From NCBI RefSeq assembly GCF_034043515.1, contig NZ_CP138214.1, forward strand, positions 4,030,001-4,094,000: DNA of 64,000 bases, written 5' to 3'. Origin of the DNA: Pseudomonas sp. MUP55 (GTDB taxonomy: Bacteria > Pseudomonadota > Gammaproteobacteria > Pseudomonadales > Pseudomonadaceae). The translations under genes were made by a program, and so were the position numbers. Below the pieces are notes generated by a model, which was not told the origin of the DNA, made no database searches, and worked only from the letters and a program-made list of their open reading frames with translations. The stretch's first letter is position 1; each line of letters begins with the position of its first letter. This document shows positions 43,103-63,772 of the stretch, piece by piece.

Positions 43103-44830
43103 ATGCGGCATCTATTGACCTTTCTGCTGGTGTTGTTCGCCGGGACGGCCCAGGCCGCGGCGGGCAACCCTTTCGAGACCAAACCCGATTTTCTCCCGGT
43201 GGGCAAAGCCTTCACGTTTACCTCCGAACGTCTTGAAAGTGGCGAGACGCAGCTGTATTGGCAGATTGCCGACGGTTATTACCTCTACCAGCAACGCATG
43301 AAATTCGACGGCCTGGCCGAAAAGCCCGTGTTGCCCCAGGGTGAAGCCCACAGCGATGAATTCTTCGGCGAACAGCAGGTGTATCGCCAGGGCCTGGAAG
43401 TGAAGATCCCGGCCGGCACTACCGGCCAGGTCAAGCTGGGCTGGCAGGGCTGCGCCGATGCCGGCCTGTGCTACCCGCCGCAATCGATCACCGTGGACCT
43501 GGGCGGCAATCCGGCGGTCGCCGCCACCGCCCAGGCCCAGGACCAGAGCCTGGCCAGTGGCCTGCAACAACGCAGCCTGGGCTGGAGCCTGCTGATCTTT
43601 TTCGGCCTGGGCCTGTTGCTGGCGTTTGCTCCTTGCTCGTTGCCGATGCTGCCGATCCTCGCCGGACTGGTAGTGGGCAGCGGTGCCAGCCCGCGCCGCG
43701 GCTTTGCCCTGGCCAGCAGCTACGTGGTGTGCATGGCACTGGTGTATGCCGCGTTGGGCGTAATGGCCGCCCTGCTCGGCGGCAACCTCGCCGCGCTGCT
43801 GCAAACCCCGTGGATCCTCGGCAGTTTCGCCGCGCTGTTCGTGATCCTGGCCCTGCCGATGTTCGGCTTCTTTGAACTGCAACTGCCGGCCTTCCTGCGT
43901 GACCGCCTCGACAACGTCAGCCGCCAGCAAAGTGGCGGCAGCCTGATCGGCGCCGGTGTTCTCGGTGCGTTGTCCGGCCTGCTGGTGGGCCCGTGCATGA
44001 CCGCGCCCCTGGCCGGCGCTCTGCTGTATATCGCTCAGAGCGGCAACGCGCTGCACGGTGGCCTGATCCTGTTCGCCATGGGCGTCGGCATCGGCATCCC
44101 GCTGTTGCTGCTGGTCACCGTGGGCAACCGTTTCCTGCCCAAGCCGGGCACCTGGATGAACGTACTCAAGGGTGTCTTCGGCTTCCTGTTCCTCGGCACC
44201 GCCGTGCTGATGATTCGCCCGGTAGTCGGTGAAAGCCTGTGGATCGGCCTGTGGGGCGTACTGGCACTGGTCATGGCCTATTGCGGCTGGACGCTGGCCC
44301 GTGAACACGGCCTGGCCGCCAAGGTGCTGGGTGCCGGCTCCCTGGTGCTGGGCCTGTGGGGCGCGGTGCTGGTGGTGGGTGCGGCAGGTGGCAGCAATGA
44401 GCTGTGGCAACCGCTGAAGGTGTACAGCGGCTCGCGGGTCGCTGCGGCAACCAGCGCGCACGACGCCTTCGTGACCCTCAATGACCCCGCCGCACTGCAA
44501 GGCCAGCTCGACAGCGCCAAGGCCCAGGGCCAATGGGTGCTGGTGGATTACTACGCCGACTGGTGCGTGTCGTGCAAGATCATGGAAAAACAGGTGTTCG
44601 GCAAACCCGAAGTGATGGACGCGCTCAAAGACGTGCGCCTGCTGCGCCTGGACGTTACCGCCGACAACGCCGCCAGCCGCGAGCTGCTCGGCCGTTATAA
44701 AGTGCCTGGGCCACCGAGCTTCGTCTGGATCGGCCCGGACGGTGAAGAGCGTCGCGCCCACCGCATCACTGGCGAAGTGGATGCCGCCGCCTTCCTGCAA
44801 CGCTGGACGCAAACCCGAGACGCGCCTTGA
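43103..44830 (+). CDS. dsbD: Thiol:disulfide interchange protein DsbD
   Basis: Inner-membrane reductant transporter of 575 residues. A signal peptide (1-20) precedes the periplasmic alpha domain (to about 150) with the cysteines in QGCADAGLCYPP. A membrane domain of eight helices (about 165-440) has one cysteine in APCSLPML and the other in GPCMTAPLAGA. The C-terminal thioredoxin-like gamma domain has the active site WCVSC (Cys488, Cys491). It passes electrons from cytoplasmic thioredoxin to periplasmic partners such as DsbG. The stop shares one base with the next ATG (TGATG). It corresponds to the DsbD2 locus of P. aeruginosa by neighbourhood. Confidence 0.95.
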   Translation: MRHLLTFLLVLFAGTAQAAAGNPFETKPDFLPVGKAFTFTSERLESGETQLYWQIADGYYLYQQRMKFDGLAEKPVLPQGEAHSDEFFGEQQVYRQGLEVKIPAGTTGQVKLGWQGCADAGLCYPPQSITVDLGGNPAVAATAQAQDQSLASGLQQRSLGWSLLIFFGLGLLLAFAPCSLPMLPILAGLVVGSGASPRRGFALASSYVVCMALVYAALGVMAALLGGNLAALLQTPWILGSFAALFVILALPMFGFFELQLPAFLRDRLDNVSRQQSGGSLIGAGVLGALSGLLVGPCMTAPLAGALLYIAQSGNALHGGLILFAMGVGIGIPLLLLVTVGNRFLPKPGTWMNVLKGVFGFLFLGTAVLMIRPVVGESLWIGLWGVLALVMAYCGWTLAREHGLAAKVLGAGSLVLGLWGAVLVVGAAGGSNELWQPLKVYSGSRVAAATSAHDAFVTLNDPAALQGQLDSAKAQGQWVLVDYYADWCVSCKIMEKQVFGKPEVMDALKDVRLLRLDVTADNAASRELLGRYKVPGPPSFVWIGPDGEERRAHRITGEVDAAAFLQRWTQTRDAP

Positions 44831-45675
44831 TGCTGACCCTTACCATCGGCACCTTCGCCATCGCCCTGAATCATATCCTGCTGATCAGCGCGCTGATCCT
44901 CGCCACCCTGGTGGGCTGGCGCGTAGCCAAAAGGGGCGGTGAAAACCCGGAGTCGGTGCTGTTCAGCCTGTTCCTGCTCGGCATGCTCACCGCCCGCATC
45001 AGCTTTGTGCTGATGTACTGGAGCGAGTACAGCAACGACTGGCTGCAGATGGTCGACCTGCGCGACGGCGGCTTTCTTGCCTGGCCCGGCATTATCGCCC
45101 TGGTGCTGGGTGCGCTGGTCTACGGTTGGCGGCGCCCGGCCCTGCGCAAGCCGCTGAGCGCCGGGGTGATCACGGGCCTGGTGTTCTGGGGCATGACCAG
45201 CCTGTCCCTGAACCTTTACGACAAGGGCTCGCAACTGCCGGATATCACCTTGCGCGACGCCAACGGCAATGTGGTGCAACTGGCCGATTACAAAGGCGGC
45301 CCGCTGGTGATCAACCTCTGGGCCACCTGGTGCCCGCCGTGCCGTCGGGAAATGCCGGTACTGGAACGCGCCCAGCACCAACGCCCGGATGTCACCTTCC
45401 TGTTCGTCAACCAGGCCGAGAGCATGCAAAGCGTCAGCACTTACCTGGCCACCCAGGGCCTGAACCTCGACAACGTGCTGTTCGACGCCAGCGGCCGCCT
45501 CGGCCAGGCCGTCGGCTCCATGGCTTTACCCACCACGCTGTTCTATACCGCCGATGGACGCTTGATCAACAGCCACCTTGGCGAGTTGTCCCAAGCCAGC
45601 CTGGCCCGTGCCATGGAACCCTTCGACACCGCCCCACAAAGGAAACCCACATGCCTCGCCTCCGCCACCTGCTGA
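44830..45675 (+). CDS. Membrane-anchored TlpA-like thioredoxin with Lgt-like N-terminus
   Basis: Protein of 281 residues. The first ~125 residues have four hydrophobic segments, and the middle (LLGMLTARISFVLMYWSEYSND...DGGFLAWPGIIALVLGALVY) resembles the core of prolipoprotein diacylglyceryl transferase. It is much shorter than Lgt and is unlikely to be catalytic. The periplasmic thioredoxin domain (about 133-270) has the active site WATWCPPC (Cys168, Cys171) and the cis-Pro region MALPTTLFY. It is probably a DsbD-dependent reductase for periplasmic substrates. ATG 44830 overlaps the dsbD stop, and its end overlaps dsbG by 25 bp. Confidence 0.88.
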   Translation: MLTLTIGTFAIALNHILLISALILATLVGWRVAKRGGENPESVLFSLFLLGMLTARISFVLMYWSEYSNDWLQMVDLRDGGFLAWPGIIALVLGALVYGWRRPALRKPLSAGVITGLVFWGMTSLSLNLYDKGSQLPDITLRDANGNVVQLADYKGGPLVINLWATWCPPCRREMPVLERAQHQRPDVTFLFVNQAESMQSVSTYLATQGLNLDNVLFDASGRLGQAVGSMALPTTLFYTADGRLINSHLGELSQASLARAMEPFDTAPQRKPTCLASATC

Positions 45676-46412
45676 CCCTGCTGCCTTTGACGCTGGCCGC
45701 CACCCTGGCCCAGGCCGAAGACTGGCCGGCCCCGATCAAACAGATCGAAGCCAAGGGCGCCAAGATCCTCGGCAAATTCGACGCCCCCAGCGGCCTCACC
45801 GGCTACGCGGCGCAATACCAGAACCGCGGCATGGCGCTGTACCTGACCGCCGACGGCAACAGCGTGCTCGCCGGCAACCTGTACGACGCCCAGGGCAATG
45901 ACCTGAGCAGCGCGCCCCTGGAAAAACTGGTGTACGCGCCGATGGCCAAGGAAGTCTGGGCCAAGATGGAAAAGAGCAGCTGGATCCAGGACGGCGACAA
46001 AAACGCGCCGCGCACCGTCTACCTGTTCAGCGACCCCAACTGCCCCTACTGCAACATGTTCTGGGAACAGGCCCGCCCATGGGTGAAGGCCGGCAAGGTG
46101 CAACTGCGCCACATCATGGTTGGCATCATCCGCGAAGACAGCCCCGGCAAATCCGCCGCGCTGTTCGCCGCCAAGGACCCGCAAAAGGCCCTGGAAGAAC
46201 ACGAAGCCGCCGGCAAGGGCAGCAAGTTGCAGGCCCTGGCCAAGATCCCGGCGGATATCGAAGCCAAGCTCGATGCCAACATGAAGTTGATGGAGGAGCT
46301 GGAGTTGTCGGCGACGCCGGCGATTTTCTATCTGGACGACAAGGGTGGCTTGCAGCAACAGCAGGGGGCGCCGTCGCCGGATAAGTTGGTGAAGATTCTG
46401 GGGCCGAAATAA
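45651..46412 (+). CDS. dsbG: Thiol:disulfide interchange protein DsbG
   Basis: Periplasmic protein of 253 residues. A signal peptide (1-22, ending AQAE) precedes an N-terminal dimerisation domain (about 25-85) and a thioredoxin-fold domain with the active site CPYC (Cys131, Cys134) in SDPNCPYCNMFW, cis-Pro in ATPAIFY. DsbG-type proteins repair sulfenylated or mispaired cysteines and are kept reduced by DsbD, encoded two genes upstream. ATG 45651 has AAAGGA upstream. Last gene of the dsb operon. Confidence 0.94.
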   Translation: MPRLRHLLTLLPLTLAATLAQAEDWPAPIKQIEAKGAKILGKFDAPSGLTGYAAQYQNRGMALYLTADGNSVLAGNLYDAQGNDLSSAPLEKLVYAPMAKEVWAKMEKSSWIQDGDKNAPRTVYLFSDPNCPYCNMFWEQARPWVKAGKVQLRHIMVGIIREDSPGKSAALFAAKDPQKALEEHEAAGKGSKLQALAKIPADIEAKLDANMKLMEELELSATPAIFYLDDKGGLQQQQGAPSPDKLVKILGPK

Positions 46413-46588
46413 GCGCCGTCTGGACTGAAGTTATCGGGGGCAGCTACTCCCCCTCTGTGCATACACATCACACCCTGTGGGAGCAGCTTGCCCCCGATGA
46501 GCATGGGTATCTACACAACTTTGGCTCGGCCCTGAATCTATGACGGGGCGGGGAGCCGAAGCCTCTCTAACTGACGCTCCGCGTTCCA

Positions 46589-47012
46589 AATGTGGGAGGG
46601 GGCTTGCTCCCGATGGCGGCCTTACAGCCGACCATGGTGTTGGATCAGCGCGCGTACATATCCGTTGCTGCGGTAACGGCGGCTTAGGGTTCCGCCCTGA
46701 CGGCGGGTCACTTTTGGAAAGAGCCCCAAAAGTAACCAAATGGGCTCCTGCCCCACCACTCGGCACCTCGCCCAGGCTCGGTGTGCCCGTAACCCGACAT
46801 TGATTTGGAGGGCCGCCGCCACGCGCCATCCATGGCGCGGGGCGGCTAAACCGGCATCCCTGCCGGTTTACCCTCCAAATCAATGTCAAATTCCGGCCAG
46901 CGTGGTTTAACGGGGCGCCTAAGATCAAGAGCAAGATCAAGAGCGGCTCGCTTCGCATCGTGGTTACCGTAAGCTGCTACAAGATTGTGTAGATACCTAT
47001 GCCCCGACGAGG
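46589..47012 (+). repeat. Large structured intergenic repeat, copy A (424 bp)
   Basis: Nearly the whole 619-bp gap between dsbG and pvdL (46413-47031) is repetitive. Copy A starts as a half REP (AATGTGGGAGGGGGCTTGC), then matches copy B at 61604-62037 over its length with scattered substitutions and an 8-bp difference near the end. Internal palindromes are GGTCACTTTTGG/CCAAAAGTAACC, GACATTGATTTGGAGGG/CCCTCCAAATCAATGTC and, inside it, GCGCCAT/ATGGCGC and AAACCGGCA/TGCCGGTTT. The sequence GGGTATCTACACAAC just before it (about 46505-46519) is inverted at its end (GTTGTGTAGATACC-like, 46984-46998), suggesting terminal repeats. A further REP-like half (GTGGGAGCAGCTTGCCCCCG) lies near 46477. Confidence 0.85.
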
Positions 47013-47031
47013 CCCTCAAGTACGGCGACCT

Positions 47032-59928
<12,897 letters not shown>

Positions 59929-59981
59929 GATGGGTTCCTGCCTGAAATCGGCTTACGGGAAATACGGAAAGTCGGTGAGGG

Positions 59982-60734
59982 TCAGCCGGCAACGCGTTGC
60001 CGCGCCGCGCCACTGCGCCAGCGCGCCAGGTGTTCGTCGGCATAGCGGCGCAGGCAGCGCAGCACGGCGCTTTCGTGCTGCACGAGAAAGAAGTGATGAC
60101 CGTCGAACATGTCGAGGGAAAAACCGCTGGCGGCATCGAGCTGCCAGTCGAGCAATTGGTCGGCACGCACGCTGTCCTGCTTGCCGCCGAACACATGGAT
60201 CGGCAGGCCCAGCGGCTCGCGCTCGCCATAGGTGAAACTGCCGCACAGCAGGAAATCGGCGCGCAGGATCGGCAGCATCAACTGCATCAATTCGGCATTG
60301 GCCAATGCGGCGTCGCAGGTGCCCTGCAGTTCGCGCAGACGGGCGATCAGTTGTGCGTCGGTCTTTTCGATGGCGTATTCGCTGACATCGCGCCGCGCCG
60401 GACCGGCGGTACCGGAGGCAAACAAGGCCAGCGGGGCCGGCGCGTTGCGCGCTTTCAACGCGTGCGCCAGTTCGAACGCCAGCAGGCCGCCGAGGCTGTG
60501 GCCGAACAATGCGTAAGGGCCCTTGAGATCGCGGCTGATTTCAGCGGCGAGCTGGGCCGCCAGGGCCTTGATATCGCGCTGCAGCGGCTCGCCCATGCGC
60601 ATGCCGCGCCCCGGCAGTTCCAGCGGGCAGACCTGCAACCAATCGGGCAGCACGCGGCGCCAGCGTGCGTAGACCGAGGCGCTGGCGCCTGAATGGGGCA
60701 GGCAAAACAGACGCAGCGGCGCAGGCGTACTCAT
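59982..60734 (-). CDS. pvdG: Type II thioesterase PvdG
   Basis: Stand-alone thioesterase of 250 residues that clears wrongly loaded carrier domains of the pyoverdine synthetases. The motifs are those of the GrsT/SrfAD family: [17 protein letters not shown] at the N-terminus, [12 protein letters not shown], catalytic Ser80 in GHSLGG, the Asp in GGKQDSV and His in DGHHFFL. The open frame extends to 60836, but ATG 60734 gives the family N-terminus and has GGGGG upstream. It forms an operon with pvdL, and a PvdS box lies about 110 bp upstream. It sits between pvdL and divergent pvdS, as in P. aeruginosa. Confidence 0.95.
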   Translation of the reverse strand: MSTPAPLRLFCLPHSGASASVYARWRRVLPDWLQVCPLELPGRGMRMGEPLQRDIKALAAQLAAEISRDLKGPYALFGHSLGGLLAFELAHALKARNAPAPLALFASGTAGPARRDVSEYAIEKTDAQLIARLRELQGTCDAALANAELMQLMLPILRADFLLCGSFTYGEREPLGLPIHVFGGKQDSVRADQLLDWQLDAASGFSLDMFDGHHFFLVQHESAVLRCLRRYADEHLARWRSGAARQRVAG

Positions 60735-60844
60735 CGAGCGAAGCCCCCAAGCTGAAACACGCTGCGTGCACGATAAAAACCCATTTCGCCCTCCTGCGGG
60801 TGCTGATCCTTGGCCACTTGCTAACGGACCTGTCACCCAAAAGA

Positions 60845-60868
60845 ACGGACGGCTGCGGTAAATAATTA
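60845..60868 (-). promoter_or_regulatory. PvdS (iron-starvation) box of pvdG-pvdL
   Basis: Minus-strand TAATT-N16-CGT, the same variant of the PvdS consensus as in front of the mbtH-like gene. It is about 110 bp upstream of the pvdG start, in the 301-bp region (60735-61035) shared with divergent pvdS. Confidence 0.72.
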
Positions 60869-60936
60869 GTCGCCGCGGTCGAGCGCGACGTGCTTCACAC
60901 CTTCCGGGAAGGCATAAGATTAGTTCGCCTTCTCAT

Positions 60937-60965
60937 TTGACAATCATTATCATTCAGCATAATTT
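60937..60965 (+). promoter_or_regulatory. pvdS promoter with overlapping Fur box
   Basis: TTGACA (60937-60942) and TAATTT (60960-60965) are separated by 17 bp, a good sigma-70 promoter. The spacer carries ACAATCATTATCATTC (60940-60955), close to the Fur consensus of GATAAT/ATTATC hexamers. Fur with Fe2+ would cover the -35 and spacer, which is the expected way pvdS is shut off in iron-replete cells. The pvdS start is about 60 bp downstream of the start site. Confidence 0.85.
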
Positions 60966-61035
60966 GTTGCCCGATGTGTAGGAGGCCTCAGCAAGGACGC
61001 CCTCCCCTAACCTCTTTTGCAACAAGGTGATTTCC

Positions 61036-61587
61036 ATGACGGAACCAGTATCCACAGGCAGGTGCGACTCACCACTTCTCCAGGCGTTCGTCGACAATCG
61101 ACTGATTCTGGTGAAGATCGCGGCACGTATTACCGGCTGTCGTTCCCGTGCCGAGGATGTGGTGCAGGACGCCTACTTCCGGCTGCAGTCGGCACCGACC
61201 ATCACCTCCTCGTTCAAGGCCCAGCTGAGTTATCTGTTTCAGATCGTGCGCAACCTGGCGATCGATCACTACCGCAAGCAGGCCCTGGAGCTCAAGTATT
61301 CCGGGACCGAAGAGGAAGGCTTGAATGTGGTGATCCACGGCGCTTCACCGGAAACGTCCCACATCAATTTCAACACCCTGGAAAACATCGCCGACGCCCT
61401 GACGGAGCTGCCGCAGCGCACCCGCTACGCGTTCGAGATGTATCGCCTGCACGGCGTACCGCAGAAGGATATCGCCAAGGAACTGGGGGTTTCACCGACG
61501 CTGGTGAACTTCATGATTCGCGACGCGCTGGTGCACTGCCGCAAGGTGTCGGGCAACCACAGCGACACCTTTGCGCGCAGGGTTTGA
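61036..61587 (+). CDS. pvdS: Pyoverdine sigma factor PvdS
   Basis: ECF-type sigma factor of 183 residues that directs RNA polymerase to pyoverdine genes. Region 2 (about 12-80) includes DNRLILVKIAARITGCRSRAEDVVQDAYFRLQSAP, which is strongly PvdS-like; region 4 (about 120-175) has LTELPQRTRYAFEMYRLHGVPQKDIAKELGVSPTLVNFMIRDAL. ATG 61036 has AAGGTGA six bases upstream; the GTG nine bases upstream is less likely. A Fur box controls it. The three PvdS boxes found in this window are its expected targets. The anti-sigma factor is not in the window. Confidence 0.97.
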   Translation: MTEPVSTGRCDSPLLQAFVDNRLILVKIAARITGCRSRAEDVVQDAYFRLQSAPTITSSFKAQLSYLFQIVRNLAIDHYRKQALELKYSGTEEEGLNVVIHGASPETSHINFNTLENIADALTELPQRTRYAFEMYRLHGVPQKDIAKELGVSPTLVNFMIRDALVHCRKVSGNHSDTFARRV

Positions 61588-61603
61588 AAAAACAGCAGAA
61601 ACC

Positions 61604-62037
61604 AATGTGGGAGGGGGCTTGCCCCCGATGGCGGCCTAAAAGCCGACAATGATGTTGGATCAGAGCGAGTACATATCCGTTGCTGCGGTAACGGCGGCTT
61701 AGGGTTCCGCCCTTACCGCGGGTCACTTTTGGAAAAGAGCCCCAAAAGTAACCAAAAGGGCTCCTGCCCCACCACTCGGCACCTCGCTCACGCTCGGTGT
61801 GCCCGTAATCCGACATTGATTTAGAGGGCCGCCGCCACGCGCCATCCATGGCGCGGGGCGGCTAAACCGGCATCCCTGCCGGTTTACCCTCCAAATCAAT
61901 ATCGGATTCCGGCCAGCGTGGTTTAACGGGGCGCCAAAGATCAAGAGCAAGATCAAGAGCGGCTCGCTTCGCATCGTGGTTACTGGGTTACCGTAGGCTG
62001 CTACAAAGTTGTTTAGATACCTATGCCCCGATGAGGG
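61604..62037 (+). repeat. Large structured intergenic repeat, copy B (434 bp)
   Basis: Second copy of the element at 46589-47012, in the same orientation, about 15 kb away. The flank 61588-62114 (527 bp) holds only this and a REP half. Arms are conserved: GGTCACTTTTGG/CCAAAAGTAACC, GACATTGATTTAGAGGG with its partner, GCGCCAT/ATGGCGC, AAACCGGCA/TGCCGGTTT, and the doubled AAGATCAAGAGC. It begins in a REP half, and a second REP arm (62066-62100) follows, so the unit looks inserted into or grown from a REP pair. The left GGTATCTACACAAC end of copy A is missing here. Confidence 0.85.
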
Positions 62038-62065
62038 AGTGTCAGCAAATCCATCTGTTACTGAC

Positions 62066-62100
62066 CCACCGCCATCGGGGGCAAGCCCCCTCCCACATTT
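62066..62100. repeat. REP arm after the large repeat
   Basis: CCGCCATCGGGGGCAAGCCC and on to CCCACATTT, the inverted partner of the REP half at 61604-61634. It lies 15 bp before the stop codon of the solute-binding protein gene. Confidence 0.85.
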
Positions 62101-62114
62101 GACCTTCTGCAACC

Positions 62115-62903
62115 TCAGGGGACAGGTGTTACATCAATTCGATACGGCTCGAAAATCTTCAGCATCTGGCCATTGTCCCGCAGTTGCTTGAGCATCCCGG
62201 CGAACACCGGGCCGCTGATCGGGGCCTTGGGCCGCAGCAACGCGTAATGGTGATAGACCTGGTCAGTGCGCTCCGACACCAGGAATTTGCCCGCCATGTC
62301 GGCGTTGCGCACCATGAAGTCACTCAGGTACGAACGCGTCACCAAGGCGATGTCCGCACGCCCGCGGGCCACCATCAGCAAGTTGCTGTCGTGGGAGTAG
62401 GTCAAGGTGGCGTGAAAGTGCTCGGTCAGGTATTTGGGGTCGGGGTTGAAGTTGGCGAAGGCGTAGTGATAACCGCTGAACACCGCCAGCCGTTTACCGC
62501 CCAGGTCGTTGAAAAAGCTCTGGTCGCGACCGGGTTCACGCTCGGCGACGAAGATTTCAGCGTCTTCCAGGCCCATGTCGACGCTGGTATGGGCAACCTC
62601 GTTCCAGCCCCAGGACGGGTTTTCGAAGATCGCCATGTCGACCCGGCCTTGCTCGAAATCGCGGAACCGCCGGGGGATCGAGGTCGGCACCAGCACAAAC
62701 TGGTAGTCGCTTTGCACGGCGTTCAGCGCTTCAACCAATTGCGGCAGTAAACCGGTATCGGCGCCTTGCTCAGGGCGTACGGTATACGGCGGGAAATGCG
62801 CGGCGCCCACCCTCACCAACTGCGCCGCGCCAGCCTGCGTCCACCCTGCGGTACCCAGTGCCAAAAAAGTAAGTCCTGCAGCCAGCCGCCATGGCGAAAA
62901 CAT
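62115..62903 (-). CDS. Periplasmic solute-binding protein (family 3)
   Basis: Protein of 262 residues with a signal peptide (1-27, ending AGAA) and a type-II periplasmic binding fold: VRVGAAHFPPYTVRPEQGADTGLLPQLVEALNAV, then RFRDFEQGRVDMAIFE, FFNDLGGKRLAVFSGYHYA and ALLRPKAP. Family-3 proteins bind amino acids or similar solutes for ABC importers; no permease or ATPase is adjacent, so it may serve a distant transporter or act as a sensor. It is the only gene between the large repeat and the TetR-type regulator. The ligand is unknown. Confidence 0.85.
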   Translation of the reverse strand: MFSPWRLAAGLTFLALGTAGWTQAGAAQLVRVGAAHFPPYTVRPEQGADTGLLPQLVEALNAVQSDYQFVLVPTSIPRRFRDFEQGRVDMAIFENPSWGWNEVAHTSVDMGLEDAEIFVAEREPGRDQSFFNDLGGKRLAVFSGYHYAFANFNPDPKYLTEHFHATLTYSHDSNLLMVARGRADIALVTRSYLSDFMVRNADMAGKFLVSERTDQVYHHYALLRPKAPISGPVFAGMLKQLRDNGQMLKIFEPYRIDVTPVP

Positions 62904-62995
62904 CTAGGCACACACCGTCGAATTCTATGATGGCGATAAGCTAGGCGTTTTTCCCAGGCGAGACAACGCTCGCCCGCAAATTAATAGCATGCGCC

Positions 62996-63619
62996 TCAGT
63001 CCGCCTTGAGCACCATCAGCAGGGCCTCTTCGGCCAGTTGTTCGAGTGTCAGGCTGCCCTGGGTGCGGAACCAGGTGGTGGTCCAGGACAGCGCGCCGGT
63101 CAGGAAGCGCCGGGTGATAAACACGTCGCCCTTGATATAGCCGGCAGCCTTGGCCTCGCCCAGCACCTGCAGCCAGACGTCTTCATACACATCACGCAAG
63201 GCCAGCACCTGGGCTTGACCCTCGGCCGACAGTGAACGCCATTCGTACACCAGCACCGCCATCGCCTCCCCGCTGCCGCCCATGATCGACTGCAATTCGC
63301 AGCGGATCAGCGCCAGCACGCGCTCGCGCACCGTGCTCGCCTCTTCCAGCGCAGCCCGCATCATCGCGGTGTTGTAAAGGATGGTTTCTTCCATCACCGC
63401 GCGCAGGATCTCGTCCTTGCTCTTGAAGTGATGAAAGATGCTGCCGGACTGGATGCCCACCGCGCTGGCCAGGTCGCGTACGGTGGTGCGCTCGAAGCCC
63501 TTGTTGCGAAACAGGTGCGCCGCGGTTTGCAGCAACTTGCCCCGGGCACTCTCGGGGTCGGTCAATTGTCCACCGTCGACCATGGTGCGCATTACCCGCA
63601 GGGCCTGGGGGTCATCCAT
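62996..63619 (-). CDS. atuR: TetR-family regulator, AtuR-like
   Basis: Protein of 207 residues with an N-terminal TetR helix-turn-helix (about 22-68: ARGKLLQTAAHLFRNKGFERTTVRDLASAVGIQSGSIFHHFKSKDEIL) and a helical ligand-binding domain. The ATG at 63619 has GGGAG upstream; the long frame to 63850 overlaps the divergent gene. It lies 153 bp from the atuA-like gene, with two palindromes between. In P. aeruginosa AtuR represses the acyclic-terpene (citronellol) genes. The symbol rests on this arrangement; other TetR paralogues are possible. Confidence 0.75.
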   Translation of the reverse strand: MDDPQALRVMRTMVDGGQLTDPESARGKLLQTAAHLFRNKGFERTTVRDLASAVGIQSGSIFHHFKSKDEILRAVMEETILYNTAMMRAALEEASTVRERVLALIRCELQSIMGGSGEAMAVLVYEWRSLSAEGQAQVLALRDVYEDVWLQVLGEAKAAGYIKGDVFITRRFLTGALSWTTTWFRTQGSLTLEQLAEEALLMVLKAD

Positions 63620-63676
63620 GCTGCTCTCCCTCATGTCTACTATCGTCTTGGGCGGCAATTTAGGCCGTGACCGCCA

Positions 63677-63737
63677 ACCAAGCAAGCGCTCGGGTAAAAC
63701 TTGTGCACAGGGTTTACAAACCAAGCGCTTGCTTGGT
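63677..63737. promoter_or_regulatory. Paired operator sites between atuR-like and atuA-like genes
   Basis: ACCAAGCAAGCGCT (63677-63690) and its exact reverse complement AGCGCTTGCTTGGT (63724-63737) are separated by 33 bp. Each sits in a near-palindrome (CCAAGCAAGCGCTCGG and ACCAAGCGCTTGCTTGGT), as for two TetR dimer sites that would cover both divergent promoters. Confidence 0.75.
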
Positions 63738-63772
63738 AGCCTCGCCACCAGCCATTCGAGGAAGGATTTCTC

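Noticed and set aside
46431..46958. Frames of up to 175 codons in the dsbG-pvdL gap and similar frames at 61723-62112
   Set aside because: Both fall in the two copies of the large repeat and are read through palindromes; they are repeat-derived, not genes.
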